The notes under the pieces: generated by a model | Database searches by the model: none | The model's input: only the letters and a program-made list of their open reading frames with translations | What the model was told of the DNA's origin: nothing | Position numbers and translations under genes: made by a program | Part shown: in pieces, positions 18,768 to 26,904 of the stretch | How positions within the stretch are numbered: the first letter of the stretch is position 1 | Layout of the letters: each line of letters opens with the position of its first letter | DNA from: Rhodobacteraceae bacterium HLUCCA09 | GTDB taxonomy: Bacteria > Pseudomonadota > Alphaproteobacteria > Rhodobacterales > Rhodobacteraceae | DNA: 33,811 bases | Direction: 5' to 3' | Assembly (NCBI GenBank): GCA_001314685.1 | Contig: LJNT01000080.1 | Span: 1 to 33,811, forward strand

Positions 18768-19172
18768 TCACTCCTTCTCCATCGTGCACTGGAGGGGGTG
18801 CTGGTGGCGGCGGGCGAAATCCATCACCTGCGCGACCTTGGTCTCGGCCACCTCGTGGCTGAACACGCCGACGACCGCGACCCCCTTCTTGTGCACGACG
18901 AGCATCAGCTCGAAGGCCTGCGCGTGGCTCATGCCGAAGAACCGCTCGAGCACGTGCACGACGAATTCCATCGGTGTGTAATCGTCATTGAGAAGCAGCA
19001 CCTTGTAGAGGGGCGGTTTCTGCGTCTTGGGCTTGGTCTTGGCGATCACCCCGGACTCGCCCCCGGGCGTCTCGCCGTCCTTCGAGCCGAGGCGGCGAAT
19101 GCCGACGCGCACCGGGGCGGAGCCGCCGGGCGGGTCATGCGGAGGCAGATCATGTTCAAACGGCCGTGTCAC
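18768..19172 (-). CDS. clpS: ATP-dependent Clp protease adaptor ClpS
   Basis: Adaptor delivering N-degron substrates (Leu, Phe, Tyr, Trp N-termini) to ClpA-ClpP. 134 residues: an extended, poorly conserved N-terminal 52 residues, then the folded core. N-degron pocket residues are all visible: Asn62, Asp63, Asp64, Thr66 and Met68 in [10 protein letters not shown], and His94 in VVHKKG, 32 residues after Asn62 as in E. coli. The start is GTG 19172 with GGAG ten bases upstream; no better ATG exists in frame. It is divergent from the HAD hydrolase gene. clpA is not in the window. Confidence 0.95.
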   Translation of the reverse strand: MTRPFEHDLPPHDPPGGSAPVRVGIRRLGSKDGETPGGESGVIAKTKPKTQKPPLYKVLLLNDDYTPMEFVVHVLERFFGMSHAQAFELMLVVHKKGVAVVGVFSHEVAETKVAQVMDFARRHQHPLQCTMEKE

Positions 19173-19232
19173 GGCACTGTCGCTCCATCAAATCCTACGG
19201 GCGCCGTGCCCGGTGGCAAACGCGTCCTCAAC

Positions 19233-19260
19233 AATATAAAGGAGGGAGCGCATCTGAAAA
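19233..19260 (-). promoter_or_regulatory. Candidate sigma-70 promoter of clpS
   Basis: On the minus strand TTTTCA (19260-19255) and TATATT (19238-19233) are separated by 16 bases; TATATT matches the -10 consensus at 5 of 6. It is the only A/T-rich spot in the divergent clpS/HAD gap. By eye only. Confidence 0.35.
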
Positions 19261-19290
19261 GGGTCGATGCGCCCCGGGAGACCCGGCCCC

Positions 19291-20046
19291 ATGACTTCCC
19301 CCGTCGCCACTGCCGGCGCCGCTGAGGCGCCGGACCTGTCCGAGACCGTCAATGTCACGACCGTCGGCTTCGACGCCGACGACACGCTGTGGCACAACGA
19401 GCGCTTCTTCGTCCTCACGCAGGAGCGATTCGGCGCGTTGCTCGCCGACCATGCCCCGCGCGACCACCTGGCCGAGCGGCTTGTCGCGGCCGAGCGGCGC
19501 AACCTTCACCGCTACGGGTACGGCATCAAGGGCTTCGTGCTGTCGATGATCGAGACGGCGCTCGAGGTCACCGAAGACAATGTGCCCGCGCGCGTGATCC
19601 GCGACATCCTCGAGGCCGGCCACGAGATGCTCGAGCACCCGATCGAGTTGTTGCCGGCGGCGCGCGAGGCGGTCGAGGCGCTGGCGGCCAGCCACCACCG
19701 GCTGATCCTGATCACCAAGGGCGACCTGATGGACCAGGAGCGCAAGCTCGCGCAATCGGGCCTCGGCGAGTATTTCGACCGGATCGAGATCGTCTCCGAG
19801 AAGGCGCCCGGGACCTACGCGCGCATCTTCGCCGAGCACGGCGACGGGGCGGAGCGGGCGATGATGGTGGGCAACTCGGTCAAGTCCGACATCCGGCCCG
19901 CGCTCGAGGCGGGCGCCTGGGCGGTGCATGTGCCCTTCGAGCTGACCTGGGTGCTCGAGCACGCCGAGACGCCCGAGCGCCACCCCCGATTCCGCGCGCT
20001 GCGCGATCTCGGCGGCCTGATCCCGCTGGTGGCGGAACTCGGCTGA
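19291..20046 (+). CDS. HAD-superfamily hydrolase
   Basis: 251-residue cytosolic haloacid-dehalogenase-type phosphatase. Motif I is DADDT at 28-32 (first Asp the nucleophile, third position the general acid). Motif II is in LILITKGD, and motifs III/IV are in IEIVSEK and MMVGNSVKSDIRPA. A helical cap between about 40 and 130 makes it a C1-cap member, close in outline to YjjG/YfnB-type nucleotidases or haloacid dehalogenase-like phosphatases. The substrate cannot be assigned. The start at ATG 19291 has GGGAG ten bases upstream; ATG 19267 would add eight Pro/Gly/Arg residues and has no ribosome site at proper distance. It is followed after 207 bases by the D-Ala carboxypeptidase. Confidence 0.88.
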   Translation: MTSPVATAGAAEAPDLSETVNVTTVGFDADDTLWHNERFFVLTQERFGALLADHAPRDHLAERLVAAERRNLHRYGYGIKGFVLSMIETALEVTEDNVPARVIRDILEAGHEMLEHPIELLPAAREAVEALAASHHRLILITKGDLMDQERKLAQSGLGEYFDRIEIVSEKAPGTYARIFAEHGDGAERAMMVGNSVKSDIRPALEAGAWAVHVPFELTWVLEHAETPERHPRFRALRDLGGLIPLVAELG

Positions 20047-20074
20047 CCCCAGGCCATCCTGCCGGCGGTGAAAC

Positions 20075-20107
20075 ATCTGGTGCGCGGCGGCGCGCTTGTG
20101 CCCAGAT
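20075..20107. terminator. Weak imperfect hairpin after the HAD gene
   Basis: ATCTGG pairs with CCAGAT around an inner GCGCG/CGCGC stem with bulges. No U-tract follows. It is a possible Rho-type end of the HAD transcript. Confidence 0.25.
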
Positions 20108-20253
20108 CTTGGGGCGTTGCATCAAAGTCGCCTTGAAGACGCTTGATCTTGCGTGCTTTTCTCGGCGCTCACCCGCGTGCTATACGTCGGACAAACACAA
20201 GCCGACTCCGGCATCTGAATCGGGGCGGCACGAGGCAGAACAAGGCACGCGAC

Positions 20254-22119
20254 ATGAGCACGCCCGCCCCTCGGGGGCGCCGGGGGCTTCCGGCACACCT
20301 GTATCCGATCGTCTTCGCCCTTCTCACCCTCGCCGTGCTGCTCGGCGCTTCCCTCCGCGCCGGCGCCGCGCCCTACGCCGCCATGGTGATGGACGCGCGC
20401 ACGGGCGAGGTGCTGCATTCTGCCAATGCCGACACGCGCCTCCACCCCGCCTCGCTGACGAAGATGATGACGCTCTACATCGCCTTCGAGGCGGTTCGGA
20501 ACGGCGAGATCGGCCTGGACGACAAGGTGACGATCTCGCGCAAGGCCGCCTCGGAGGTGCCGTCGAAGCTGGGCCTGCGGGCGGGCAGCCGGATCGAGCT
20601 GCGCTATCTGATCCGGGCGGCGGCAGTGAAGTCGGCCAATGACGCGGCCACCGCCATCGGCGAGGCGATCGAGGGCTCGGAGGCCGCCTTCGCCCGGCGG
20701 ATGACCCGGACCGCCAAGGCGCTCGGCATGACGCGCACGACCTTCAAGAACGCCCACGGCCTGACCGAGGAGGGCCACCTGAGCACGGCGCGCGACATGA
20801 CGATCATGGGACGGCGGCTCTTCTACGACTACCCGCAATACTACAATCTCTTCTCGCGGCAATCGACGAGCGCCAAGCTCGCCACCGTCTACAATACCAA
20901 CCGCCGCTTCCTCGCCGCCTATACGGGCGCCGACGGGATCAAGACGGGCTATACCCTCGCCGCGGGCTTCAACCTCGTCGCTTCGGCCGAGCGCGGCGAC
21001 AAGCGTATCATCGCCACCGTCTTCGGCGGCAATTCCACCGCGAGCCGCAACAAGGAAGTCGCCCGCCTGCTCGACATCGGATTCACCCGCGCGCCGCGCT
21101 TCGCCCGGGTGCGCAAGCCCTCGCCGCCCGACTATGCAGCCGTGGCGGCCCTGGCCCCGACCGGACCCAAGGTGGTGCGCGTGGTGCAGGCGGTGCCGAC
21201 CTCGCTGCGCCCGCGGCCGCGGCCCGCGCCGGGGGGGCAGCCGGGCGAAGACGCCGCCGGCGCGCTCGTCGCTGGCCTGCAGGACGGCATCGAGGCGGCC
21301 GTGGCCGAGGCACTGGACGAGGGCGAGGCGCTCGCCGCGGCCGACCCGGCCGACGCGCCTGCAGAGGCCGTCGGGGCCGCTGCCACGCCGGACGTGTCCA
21401 TGCTGGCGGGGCTGGCCCCCCTGCCGCGCCCTGACGGCCGGGTGCCCGACGGGGCGGACGGCGCAGTGGAGATCGGCGCAGTGCAGAGCGGCGTGGCGGA
21501 AGGAGGGGCCGACGGCGGGGCGGAAGGCGGGGCGGAAGGCGGTCAGACCGATATCGCCGAGGCCCCCGACACCGCACCGGCACGGGTGGAGAGCCCTGAC
21601 GCGGCCGAGCCCATCCGGGTCGCGGCCGGGGCTGCCGTGCCCGTCTCGGCGGCCGTGGCAGCCCCCGCCCGCCCCTCGGCCGATGCCGCCTCCCGACCCG
21701 CCGAAGAGCCCAAGCCGCGGGAGGTGTCGTTCCTGCGTTCGTCGCCCAGCCCGGCACCGCGCCCCGTGGCGGCTGCGGCCGCGGCTGCGACCGGGGCCGC
21801 ACCGCCCGAGGCGGCGACGATGACTGCCGACGCAACGGAGGCCACGGTGCGCGAAGTGGTCGCGCGGGTCTCGACCTCGGGCGGGCGGCATTGGGGCATC
21901 ACGCTCGGCCGCTACCCGTCGCGCTTCGCCGCCGAGCGCGAGCTTCTGCGCACTGCGCTGTCCGATATGTCGGCGCTCGAGGGCGGCCTGCGCAAGGTCG
22001 CGCGCGAGTCGGGCGGCTTCCGCGCCAACTTCGTCGGGCTGAGCGAGGAGCAGGCCGCCATCGCCTGCCGCCGCCTGTCGGCCCGCGGCCGCCCCTGCGA
22101 CACCCTCGGCCCGAGTTGA
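20254..22119 (+). CDS. D-alanyl-D-alanine carboxypeptidase (penicillin-binding) with long linker and SPOR domain
   Basis: 621 residues, about 200 longer than typical DacA/DacF proteins. A membrane segment or signal peptide lies at about 15-38. The S11 peptidase domain covers 40-290 with SxxK Ser67-Lys70 (ASLTK), SxN Ser127-Asn129 (KSAND) and KTG 230-232. It trims the terminal D-Ala of murein stem peptides in the periplasm. Residues about 300-535 are an Ala/Pro/Gly/Glu-rich linker including a short GGADGGAEGGAEGGQ repeat. The last 80 residues (GGRHWGITLGRYPSRFAAERE... RPCDTLG) form a SPOR domain that binds denuded glycan at division sites. The start ATG 20254 has only a weak AAGG. A possible extended -10 (TGCTATACG, 20178-20186) lies upstream. 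Confidence 0.93.
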   Translation: MSTPAPRGRRGLPAHLYPIVFALLTLAVLLGASLRAGAAPYAAMVMDARTGEVLHSANADTRLHPASLTKMMTLYIAFEAVRNGEIGLDDKVTISRKAASEVPSKLGLRAGSRIELRYLIRAAAVKSANDAATAIGEAIEGSEAAFARRMTRTAKALGMTRTTFKNAHGLTEEGHLSTARDMTIMGRRLFYDYPQYYNLFSRQSTSAKLATVYNTNRRFLAAYTGADGIKTGYTLAAGFNLVASAERGDKRIIATVFGGNSTASRNKEVARLLDIGFTRAPRFARVRKPSPPDYAAVAALAPTGPKVVRVVQAVPTSLRPRPRPAPGGQPGEDAAGALVAGLQDGIEAAVAEALDEGEALAAADPADAPAEAVGAAATPDVSMLAGLAPLPRPDGRVPDGADGAVEIGAVQSGVAEGGADGGAEGGAEGGQTDIAEAPDTAPARVESPDAAEPIRVAAGAAVPVSAAVAAPARPSADAASRPAEEPKPREVSFLRSSPSPAPRPVAAAAAAATGAAPPEAATMTADATEATVREVVARVSTSGGRHWGITLGRYPSRFAAERELLRTALSDMSALEGGLRKVARESGGFRANFVGLSEEQAAIACRRLSARGRPCDTLGPS

Positions 22120-22217
22120 GCGGTGCGTCGCCATCACTGGTCGCGCCAGCGGTAACCGGCGATCGGGGTGTCTGAATGGGTCGAGTCGGGTGCGACCGCG
22201 CGCCTCCGCTCGCGGGC

Positions 22218-24413
22218 TCACTCGACCGTGATCGCCTGCCGCGCCAGCGTCTCGTCGCTCTCGAGGTAGAGCAGCTCGTAGGCGCCCGCCGCCTCGGGCA
22301 TGGTCAGCGGCAGGGGGTTGCCCTCCGAAACGGCAACGTCCTCCAGCGCCGCCTCCGGCCCGCCACCCGCCGGCACCAGCACGACCCGGTCGGCCGCGCC
22401 GCCCGGCCCCTGCCACGCCACCTGCAGTGCCGCGCCCGGCGCGACCGAGGCCGGCGCCGCGAGCCGGGCCATGGGCAGGACCACCTCGAGCGGCTGCCGC
22501 GCGATCACCTGCCGCGCGCCGCCGAGGACATAGCGCACCTCGTAGCTGCCCGTCGCATCGGGCAGGCGGAGCGAGAGCGTCGGGTCGCTCCGGGCGTATT
22601 CGTAGGTCTCGTATTCGTTGTCGGCCGCGCCTGCCGGCGCGATGCTGACGTAATCGCCCGGCCCGGCGGGCCCCGACCACGTCACCTCCAGCCGGCGCCC
22701 GCGCACGGCCTCGCCCGGCGCGTCGAGCGTGGCGACGGCGTCGGTGACGGTGATCGGGCGCGAGACGAGGGTCTGCCGCCCCTCGCCGAGAATGTAGCGC
22801 AGCTCGTACTCGCCCGGCTCGGCCGGCATCGTCAGGCCGATCTCGGGCGAGCGGGCGTATTCGTAGTCGGTGTATCGACCCGATTCCGCGCCCGGCTCGG
22901 ACACGGTGATGTAGTCGCTGCGGTTGCCCGGGCCGCTCCACGTGACGGCGACCTGGCTGCCCGCCATCGCCTGCTCCGGCGCCGCGATCCCTGCCGTCGC
23001 CTCGGTCACCGTGATCGCGGCGCGGGCCAGCACGGAATTGCCCTGCGAGGCGACGTAGCGCACCTCGTAGTCGCCCGGCGTGCCCGGCATGCGCAACTCG
23101 GCCGGGCTGCCGTCGCGCGCGTAAACGTAGTTGATGTAGCCGCTCTCGCCCGGCTCGCTCACGGCGATGTAGTCGCCGCCATAGGCAGGCCCCGTCCACG
23201 CGATCGGCACGGTGCTGCCGACCTCGCCCTCCGCGGGCGGCGACAGCGACACCTCGACCGGCGTCACCTCGATCTCGGCAACCGCCAGCACGTCTCGCTC
23301 TGCGTCATGGTAGCGGAGTTCGTAGAGGCCCGGGATGATCGGCATCTCGAGCGCCGTGGGCGAGCCGCCCTCGACGTATTCGAAGGCGATGTAGCCGTCT
23401 TGCGCGGGGTCGTGGACCGACACATAGTCGCGTGCCTCGCCCGGCCCCGTCCACTCCACCGCGATCTCCGAGCCGGCCACGGCCGTCTCGGGCGCGGCGA
23501 TGGTTGCGCCGGGCTGCGGCTCGGCGAAGGCGACCGTCACCGTGAACGGGTCCATCGCCGTGTCGACAAGGAAGGTCGTCTCGCGGAATTCCTCGGTCTC
23601 CGTCCAGAGCGCGCCGGCATTGTAGGTGCCCGGGTCGAGCTCGAGCACCGGGCCGGGCGTGAGGTCGTTCTCGATCAGCGGGCCTCCGTCGCCCTCGGGC
23701 GCCACCGTCCAGATCACGCCCGACGTCAGCGCCTCGCCCGAGCCCTCGAGCTCGGCGCGGAAGGTCACGGCGACCGGCTCGGGCGGCGCTGCGGCCACCT
23801 GTTGCAGCGCGTCCGACAGGGCGCCGGCATCCTCGGCGAGCAGGAACTGCCCGCCGGTCGCCCCCGCGAGGCATTCGAGCTGCTCGGCCGCCTCGCTATC
23901 GACATCGAAGCCGATGACATGCGCCGTGAAGTCGATGCCGGTCTCTTCCAGCCTGCGGCCGACGCCGCAGGGATCGGCGTCGCAGGTCTCGATCCCGTCG
24001 GAGATCAGGATGACCGTCGCCCGCTCCTCTGTGTATTTCAGCCCCTCGGCGGCATGCAGCACCGCGTCCGAGAGCGGCGTCTTGCCCCTGGGCGAGATGC
24101 CGTCCAGCGCCTCGAGGATCCGGTCGCGCGTGCCGGGGGCCGGCTCGACCAGAGTCTCGATATCGCCGCACTGGCCGCGCTCGCGGTGGCCATAGGCGAC
24201 AAGGCCCAGCGCCTGCTCCGCGGGCAACTCGGCAAGCAGACCGCGCAGCGCCTCCTGAGCGATGGTGATCTTGGCCACCCCCTCGATCTGCCCCCACATC
24301 GAGCCCGAACCGTCGAGCACAAGGGTCGTGCTGCCCTGCTGCGCCGCGGCGGCGAGGGGCAGGGCAAGGGCTGTCGCGGCCACGGAAAGACGGAAGAGAC
24401 GGGGATGGCTCAT
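22218..24413 (-). CDS. Secreted VWA-domain protein with five tandem Ig-like repeats
   Basis: 731 residues. Signal peptide 1-24 (ends AAAAQ). A von Willebrand A domain spans about 28-190 with the MIDAS metal site DGSGS (34-38), a downstream Thr in GKTPLSDAV and the ISDGIETC strand. A beta-rich spacer follows at about 195-295. Then come five tandem repeats of about 85 residues to the C-terminus, each built as AP..AVAGS.v.V.W.GPG...DY, then y.YA, then mP..pG.YELRYv, then an ITVT end; the fifth is the most diverged. This architecture suggests an adhesive or binding protein at the surface or in the periplasm; no enzyme motif is visible. The start overlaps the stop of the upstream secreted protein (ATGA), with GGAG eight bases before it. 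Confidence 0.88.
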   Translation of the reverse strand: MSHPRLFRLSVAATALALPLAAAAQQGSTTLVLDGSGSMWGQIEGVAKITIAQEALRGLLAELPAEQALGLVAYGHRERGQCGDIETLVEPAPGTRDRILEALDGISPRGKTPLSDAVLHAAEGLKYTEERATVILISDGIETCDADPCGVGRRLEETGIDFTAHVIGFDVDSEAAEQLECLAGATGGQFLLAEDAGALSDALQQVAAAPPEPVAVTFRAELEGSGEALTSGVIWTVAPEGDGGPLIENDLTPGPVLELDPGTYNAGALWTETEEFRETTFLVDTAMDPFTVTVAFAEPQPGATIAAPETAVAGSEIAVEWTGPGEARDYVSVHDPAQDGYIAFEYVEGGSPTALEMPIIPGLYELRYHDAERDVLAVAEIEVTPVEVSLSPPAEGEVGSTVPIAWTGPAYGGDYIAVSEPGESGYINYVYARDGSPAELRMPGTPGDYEVRYVASQGNSVLARAAITVTEATAGIAAPEQAMAGSQVAVTWSGPGNRSDYITVSEPGAESGRYTDYEYARSPEIGLTMPAEPGEYELRYILGEGRQTLVSRPITVTDAVATLDAPGEAVRGRRLEVTWSGPAGPGDYVSIAPAGAADNEYETYEYARSDPTLSLRLPDATGSYEVRYVLGGARQVIARQPLEVVLPMARLAAPASVAPGAALQVAWQGPGGAADRVVLVPAGGGPEAALEDVAVSEGNPLPLTMPEAAGAYELLYLESDETLARQAITVE

Positions 24414-25204
24414 GCTCGGCACTCCGCGCAGGGGACGGTCGGATCCATGGTATCGCTTTTCCCGCTTTCCGACGACGCCAATTCTTCGCTGAAGGTCACG
24501 CCGTCGAGGCCGATCTCGGACCCGGTGCCGGCAAGCGGCCGCGAGACGATCTGATTGCTCTCGCCCCCCGCCTCGGCCTCGGCCTCGAGGGTGCCCTGCC
24601 CGGACGCGCGGATCACGGGCAGCCCGACCGAGGCGGCCGCGCCCGCGTCGCTGCGGGCCTCGATCGAGTCGCGCCCGTCCCGGCCGCCGCAGACCAGCGG
24701 CCCGTCGATGGCGGTGCCGGCGATGCTGCCGCTGACCCGGCCGGTGAAGCCCCGAGCGCTCGCCTCGCGGGGGGCGCAATCCACCGTCACCTCGACCTGC
24801 GCCGCATCCTGCCCGAAGGTGGGGCCACTGAAGGTCGCCGTATTCTCGCCCACCTCCCAGGTTGGCGCATCGGGGCCGGGGCGGAAGCCCGAATTGACCG
24901 CCAGAGTGCGGTCGCCGACGATCAGCGTGCCATCTGCGTTGTCGGCCGGCACGAGGTAGCTGAAGACGAAGGCGTAGCCATCGCCGTTGACATCCTCATT
25001 CCGCCGGTCGTCGCCCGCGCTGTAGGCCATCCGCTGCATCTCGTTGCCCCAGCCCGAGCAATCGAGCGGCACCGAAAACGGCGCGCCGTCGATCGTGCCC
25101 TCGACCACACCGGGCACCGGCGGCGTCTCCGCCGCCGCGGCCATCGGCAGGCCGGCGACGACGAGCGACAGGGCGGACAGGCGGAGCTTCGTCGCGTTGG
25201 ACAC
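24410..25204 (-). CDS. Secreted protein of unknown function, partner of the VWA protein
   Basis: Not recognised. 264 residues. The GTG start is chosen because AAGGAG lies seven bases upstream; it gives a signal peptide (MSNATKLRLSALSLVVAGLP... AAAAE). The mature part is beta-rich and acidic: DGAPFSVPLDCSGWGNEMQR near its start, a VTVDCAPRE segment, a GPLVCGGRDGRDS segment and a Ser/Glu-rich tail ending VPCAECRA. Five cysteines, three of them spread through the body and a final CAEC pair, suggest disulfides in the periplasm. Its stop overlaps the start of the VWA-Ig-repeat gene (ATGA), so the two are co-translated and probably work together. Confidence 0.82.
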   Translation of the reverse strand: MSNATKLRLSALSLVVAGLPMAAAAETPPVPGVVEGTIDGAPFSVPLDCSGWGNEMQRMAYSAGDDRRNEDVNGDGYAFVFSYLVPADNADGTLIVGDRTLAVNSGFRPGPDAPTWEVGENTATFSGPTFGQDAAQVEVTVDCAPREASARGFTGRVSGSIAGTAIDGPLVCGGRDGRDSIEARSDAGAAASVGLPVIRASGQGTLEAEAEAGGESNQIVSRPLAGTGSEIGLDGVTFSEELASSESGKSDTMDPTVPCAECRA

Positions 25205-25211
25205 GTGGCAA

Positions 25212-25217
25212 CTCCTT
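25212..25217 (-). promoter_or_regulatory. Ribosome binding site selecting a GTG start
   Basis: AAGGAG on the minus strand, seven bases before GTG 25204. It falls inside the reading frame opened by the upstream ATG 25231, which is therefore rejected. Confidence 0.7.
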
Positions 25218-25297
25218 GCAGGGATATTCACGATGCAGGGGGTCGCATTTCGTTACGTGAGAGAATAGGCGAGTGCCCTAATTCGCACCGGGACGTG

Positions 25298-25414
25298 TCA
25301 GGCCAGCACGCTCCAGATCGCCACGCGCGCCGGGTCGTCGAGGCGCTTTGTCAGCAGGGCGGTCTGCTGTGCGGCGAGGGTGGCGATGTCGGTCTCGGTC
25401 TTGTGCGGGGTCAC
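25298..25414 (-). CDS. Possible 38-residue protein
   Basis: An open frame from GTG 25414 encodes MTPHKTETDIATLAAQQTAL followed by LTKRLDDPARVAIWSVLA. It is predicted to be mostly helical, uncharged-to-amphipathic, with no signal peptide. Nearly every third codon position is G or C and the composition is not Arg/Pro/Gly-rich as in noncoding frames here. No ribosome site precedes the GTG, and the frame stays open upstream, so the start is uncertain. It could also be the tail of a decayed gene. It lies between the divergent secreted-protein genes. Confidence 0.42.
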   Translation of the reverse strand: MTPHKTETDIATLAAQQTALLTKRLDDPARVAIWSVLA

Positions 25415-25490
25415 GGGCGCGGAGGGACAAGGGCATCGGGCTAGGGCATTTGCCCCACGTATCGACCGACCTGGCGCGTATTGTCACCCC

Positions 25491-26893
25491 ATGACATCGC
25501 CCGTCGCCCGCCTCTTTGCCGTTCTTGCCGCCATGCTGGCCGCGCCTGCCGCTCTGGCGGGCGGAATAACGTTGCAGATCAGCGTGCTCGATCCCGACAC
25601 GTTCGAGCAGCGGCCGCCCCGCGGCGACACGCGCTGGGTGATCGAGGGGCCCTGCGTCTCGGAGCAGCTCGGCGGGTTCGAGCACCGCGCGCTGCGCGCC
25701 TACGCCATCGCGATGGCCGACGCCGCGGCAGCGGCCGATGCCTGGCTGACCGAGCTGGGCTTTTCCGATTCCGACCTCGAGACGCTCGACGGCCGCAAGC
25801 CGATCGTCCTCGACGGAACGACCGAGCCCGACGCCGCGGGCTTCGTGAACTTCGCCATCGACGGCACCGCGCGGCTCGAGCTGCCGACGCGGTCCGCCGG
25901 GCGCGTCTTCGTGCAGGGGCAGGGCTCGATGGCGAGCATTCCCGCCACGATGGATCCGGCGACGCTCGAGAGGATCGGCGATATCGCCTTCACCATCGAC
26001 GAGCGCGCGTTCAATTCGCAGGTCGGGCAACTCATCGCGCACGAACTGTTCCACGCGCGGGTCGACGGCGACGACGAGGTGCTCTGGCTGAACGAGGCGA
26101 TGGCGACCGCGGTGGGAGATGCCTGGGGCATCCGCGCGGGCTACGGTCCCGACCCCGGACGCAAGCGGGCGATGCGGCTCGACAAGCCCTTCGACGACAA
26201 TTCGGAAGATGCCCGGGGCTTTTCCTACGGGTACGGCAAGTCGCCGTTCCTGCTCTACGTGGGCGAACAGGCGGGCTCGCAGGATCGGGTGGAATACCTC
26301 GCCCGCTTTCGCGTGCCGACAGAGTCGCGCGAGGGCAAGCTGCGCGACCGCGATGCCGGCATGGGCTATCTCTACGACCGGTCGATCATGCCCGAGGGCC
26401 TGACCTTTCCGGAGGCGTTTCCGCGCTTCGTCGCCGCGCGGAACCAGATCATCCCGCGGCAGGCCGGCGGCCGGAGTGTCCTCTGGGATCCGTTCGACAC
26501 CGAGGAAGACTACTACTTCACCCGCCTCTACCGCCCACTCATCGACCAGGCCCGCAGGGTGTCGAAGGAGCACGCCTTCGACCGGTCGGTCGCCGATCTC
26601 GCCGCCGACCCGATCCACCTCGAAAACACGACGCTGCGGTTCGACCCGACCGCCGAGGAGCATGAGCGGCTGATGCTGGCGCGGGGGGCACGCTGCGGCT
26701 CGCCGGAACGGGCGCCGAGATCGCCGTGGAGTACTGGCTGCGCGAGGGCACGCGCGACACGTTCGAGCGGGAGGGGACGGAGACGCCGACGCGCATCGCG
26801 GTCACCGGCCGGTTCAGCGCGGTTATCCCTGAGCGCGCGGAGATGGTGCTGCGCGCCGGCGGGTTCTTCGAGACCGCACCCCGCGCGGAGTGA
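25491..26893 (+). CDS. Putative secreted zinc metallopeptidase (HExxH), frameshifted near the 3' end
   Basis: Signal peptide MTSPVARLFAVLAAMLAAPA then ALAGG. The zinc motif is HELFH (184-188) with the probable third ligand Glu202 in WLNEAMATAVGD. A W-(L/F)-(S/N)-E-(G/A)-(L/M)-A segment about 14 residues after HExxH is typical of peptidase-MA/gluzincin-like proteins. The reading frame is convincing to about residue 398, then breaks at a run of six G (26683-26688). Coding character continues in the -1 frame: GTLRLAGTGAEIAVEYWLRE and on to FFETAPRAE, stop at 26893. With seven G the product would be 467 residues. As written, the original frame runs to 26984 in Arg/Ser-rich noncoding-like sequence. 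It may be a sequencing error, a true mutation, or programmed slippage. Substrate unknown. Confidence 0.8.
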
Positions 26894-26904
26894 GTGCCGC
26901 CTGT

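Noticed and set aside
20158-20186. Promoter for the D-Ala carboxypeptidase (TGCTATACG as extended -10)
   Set aside because: The -35 hexamer matches at only two positions; kept as a remark, not a feature.
20122-23199. A 1025-codon open frame on the minus strand over the D-Ala carboxypeptidase and VWA genes
   Set aside because: Composition is Arg/Gly/Ala/His-rich and it lies opposite or out of frame with two clear genes; long antisense frames are expected at this GC content.
22176-24554. A 792-codon plus-strand frame antisense to the VWA gene
   Set aside because: It has Arg/His/Gly-rich noncoding-like composition and no domain; the minus-strand VWA protein has signal peptide, MIDAS and repeats.
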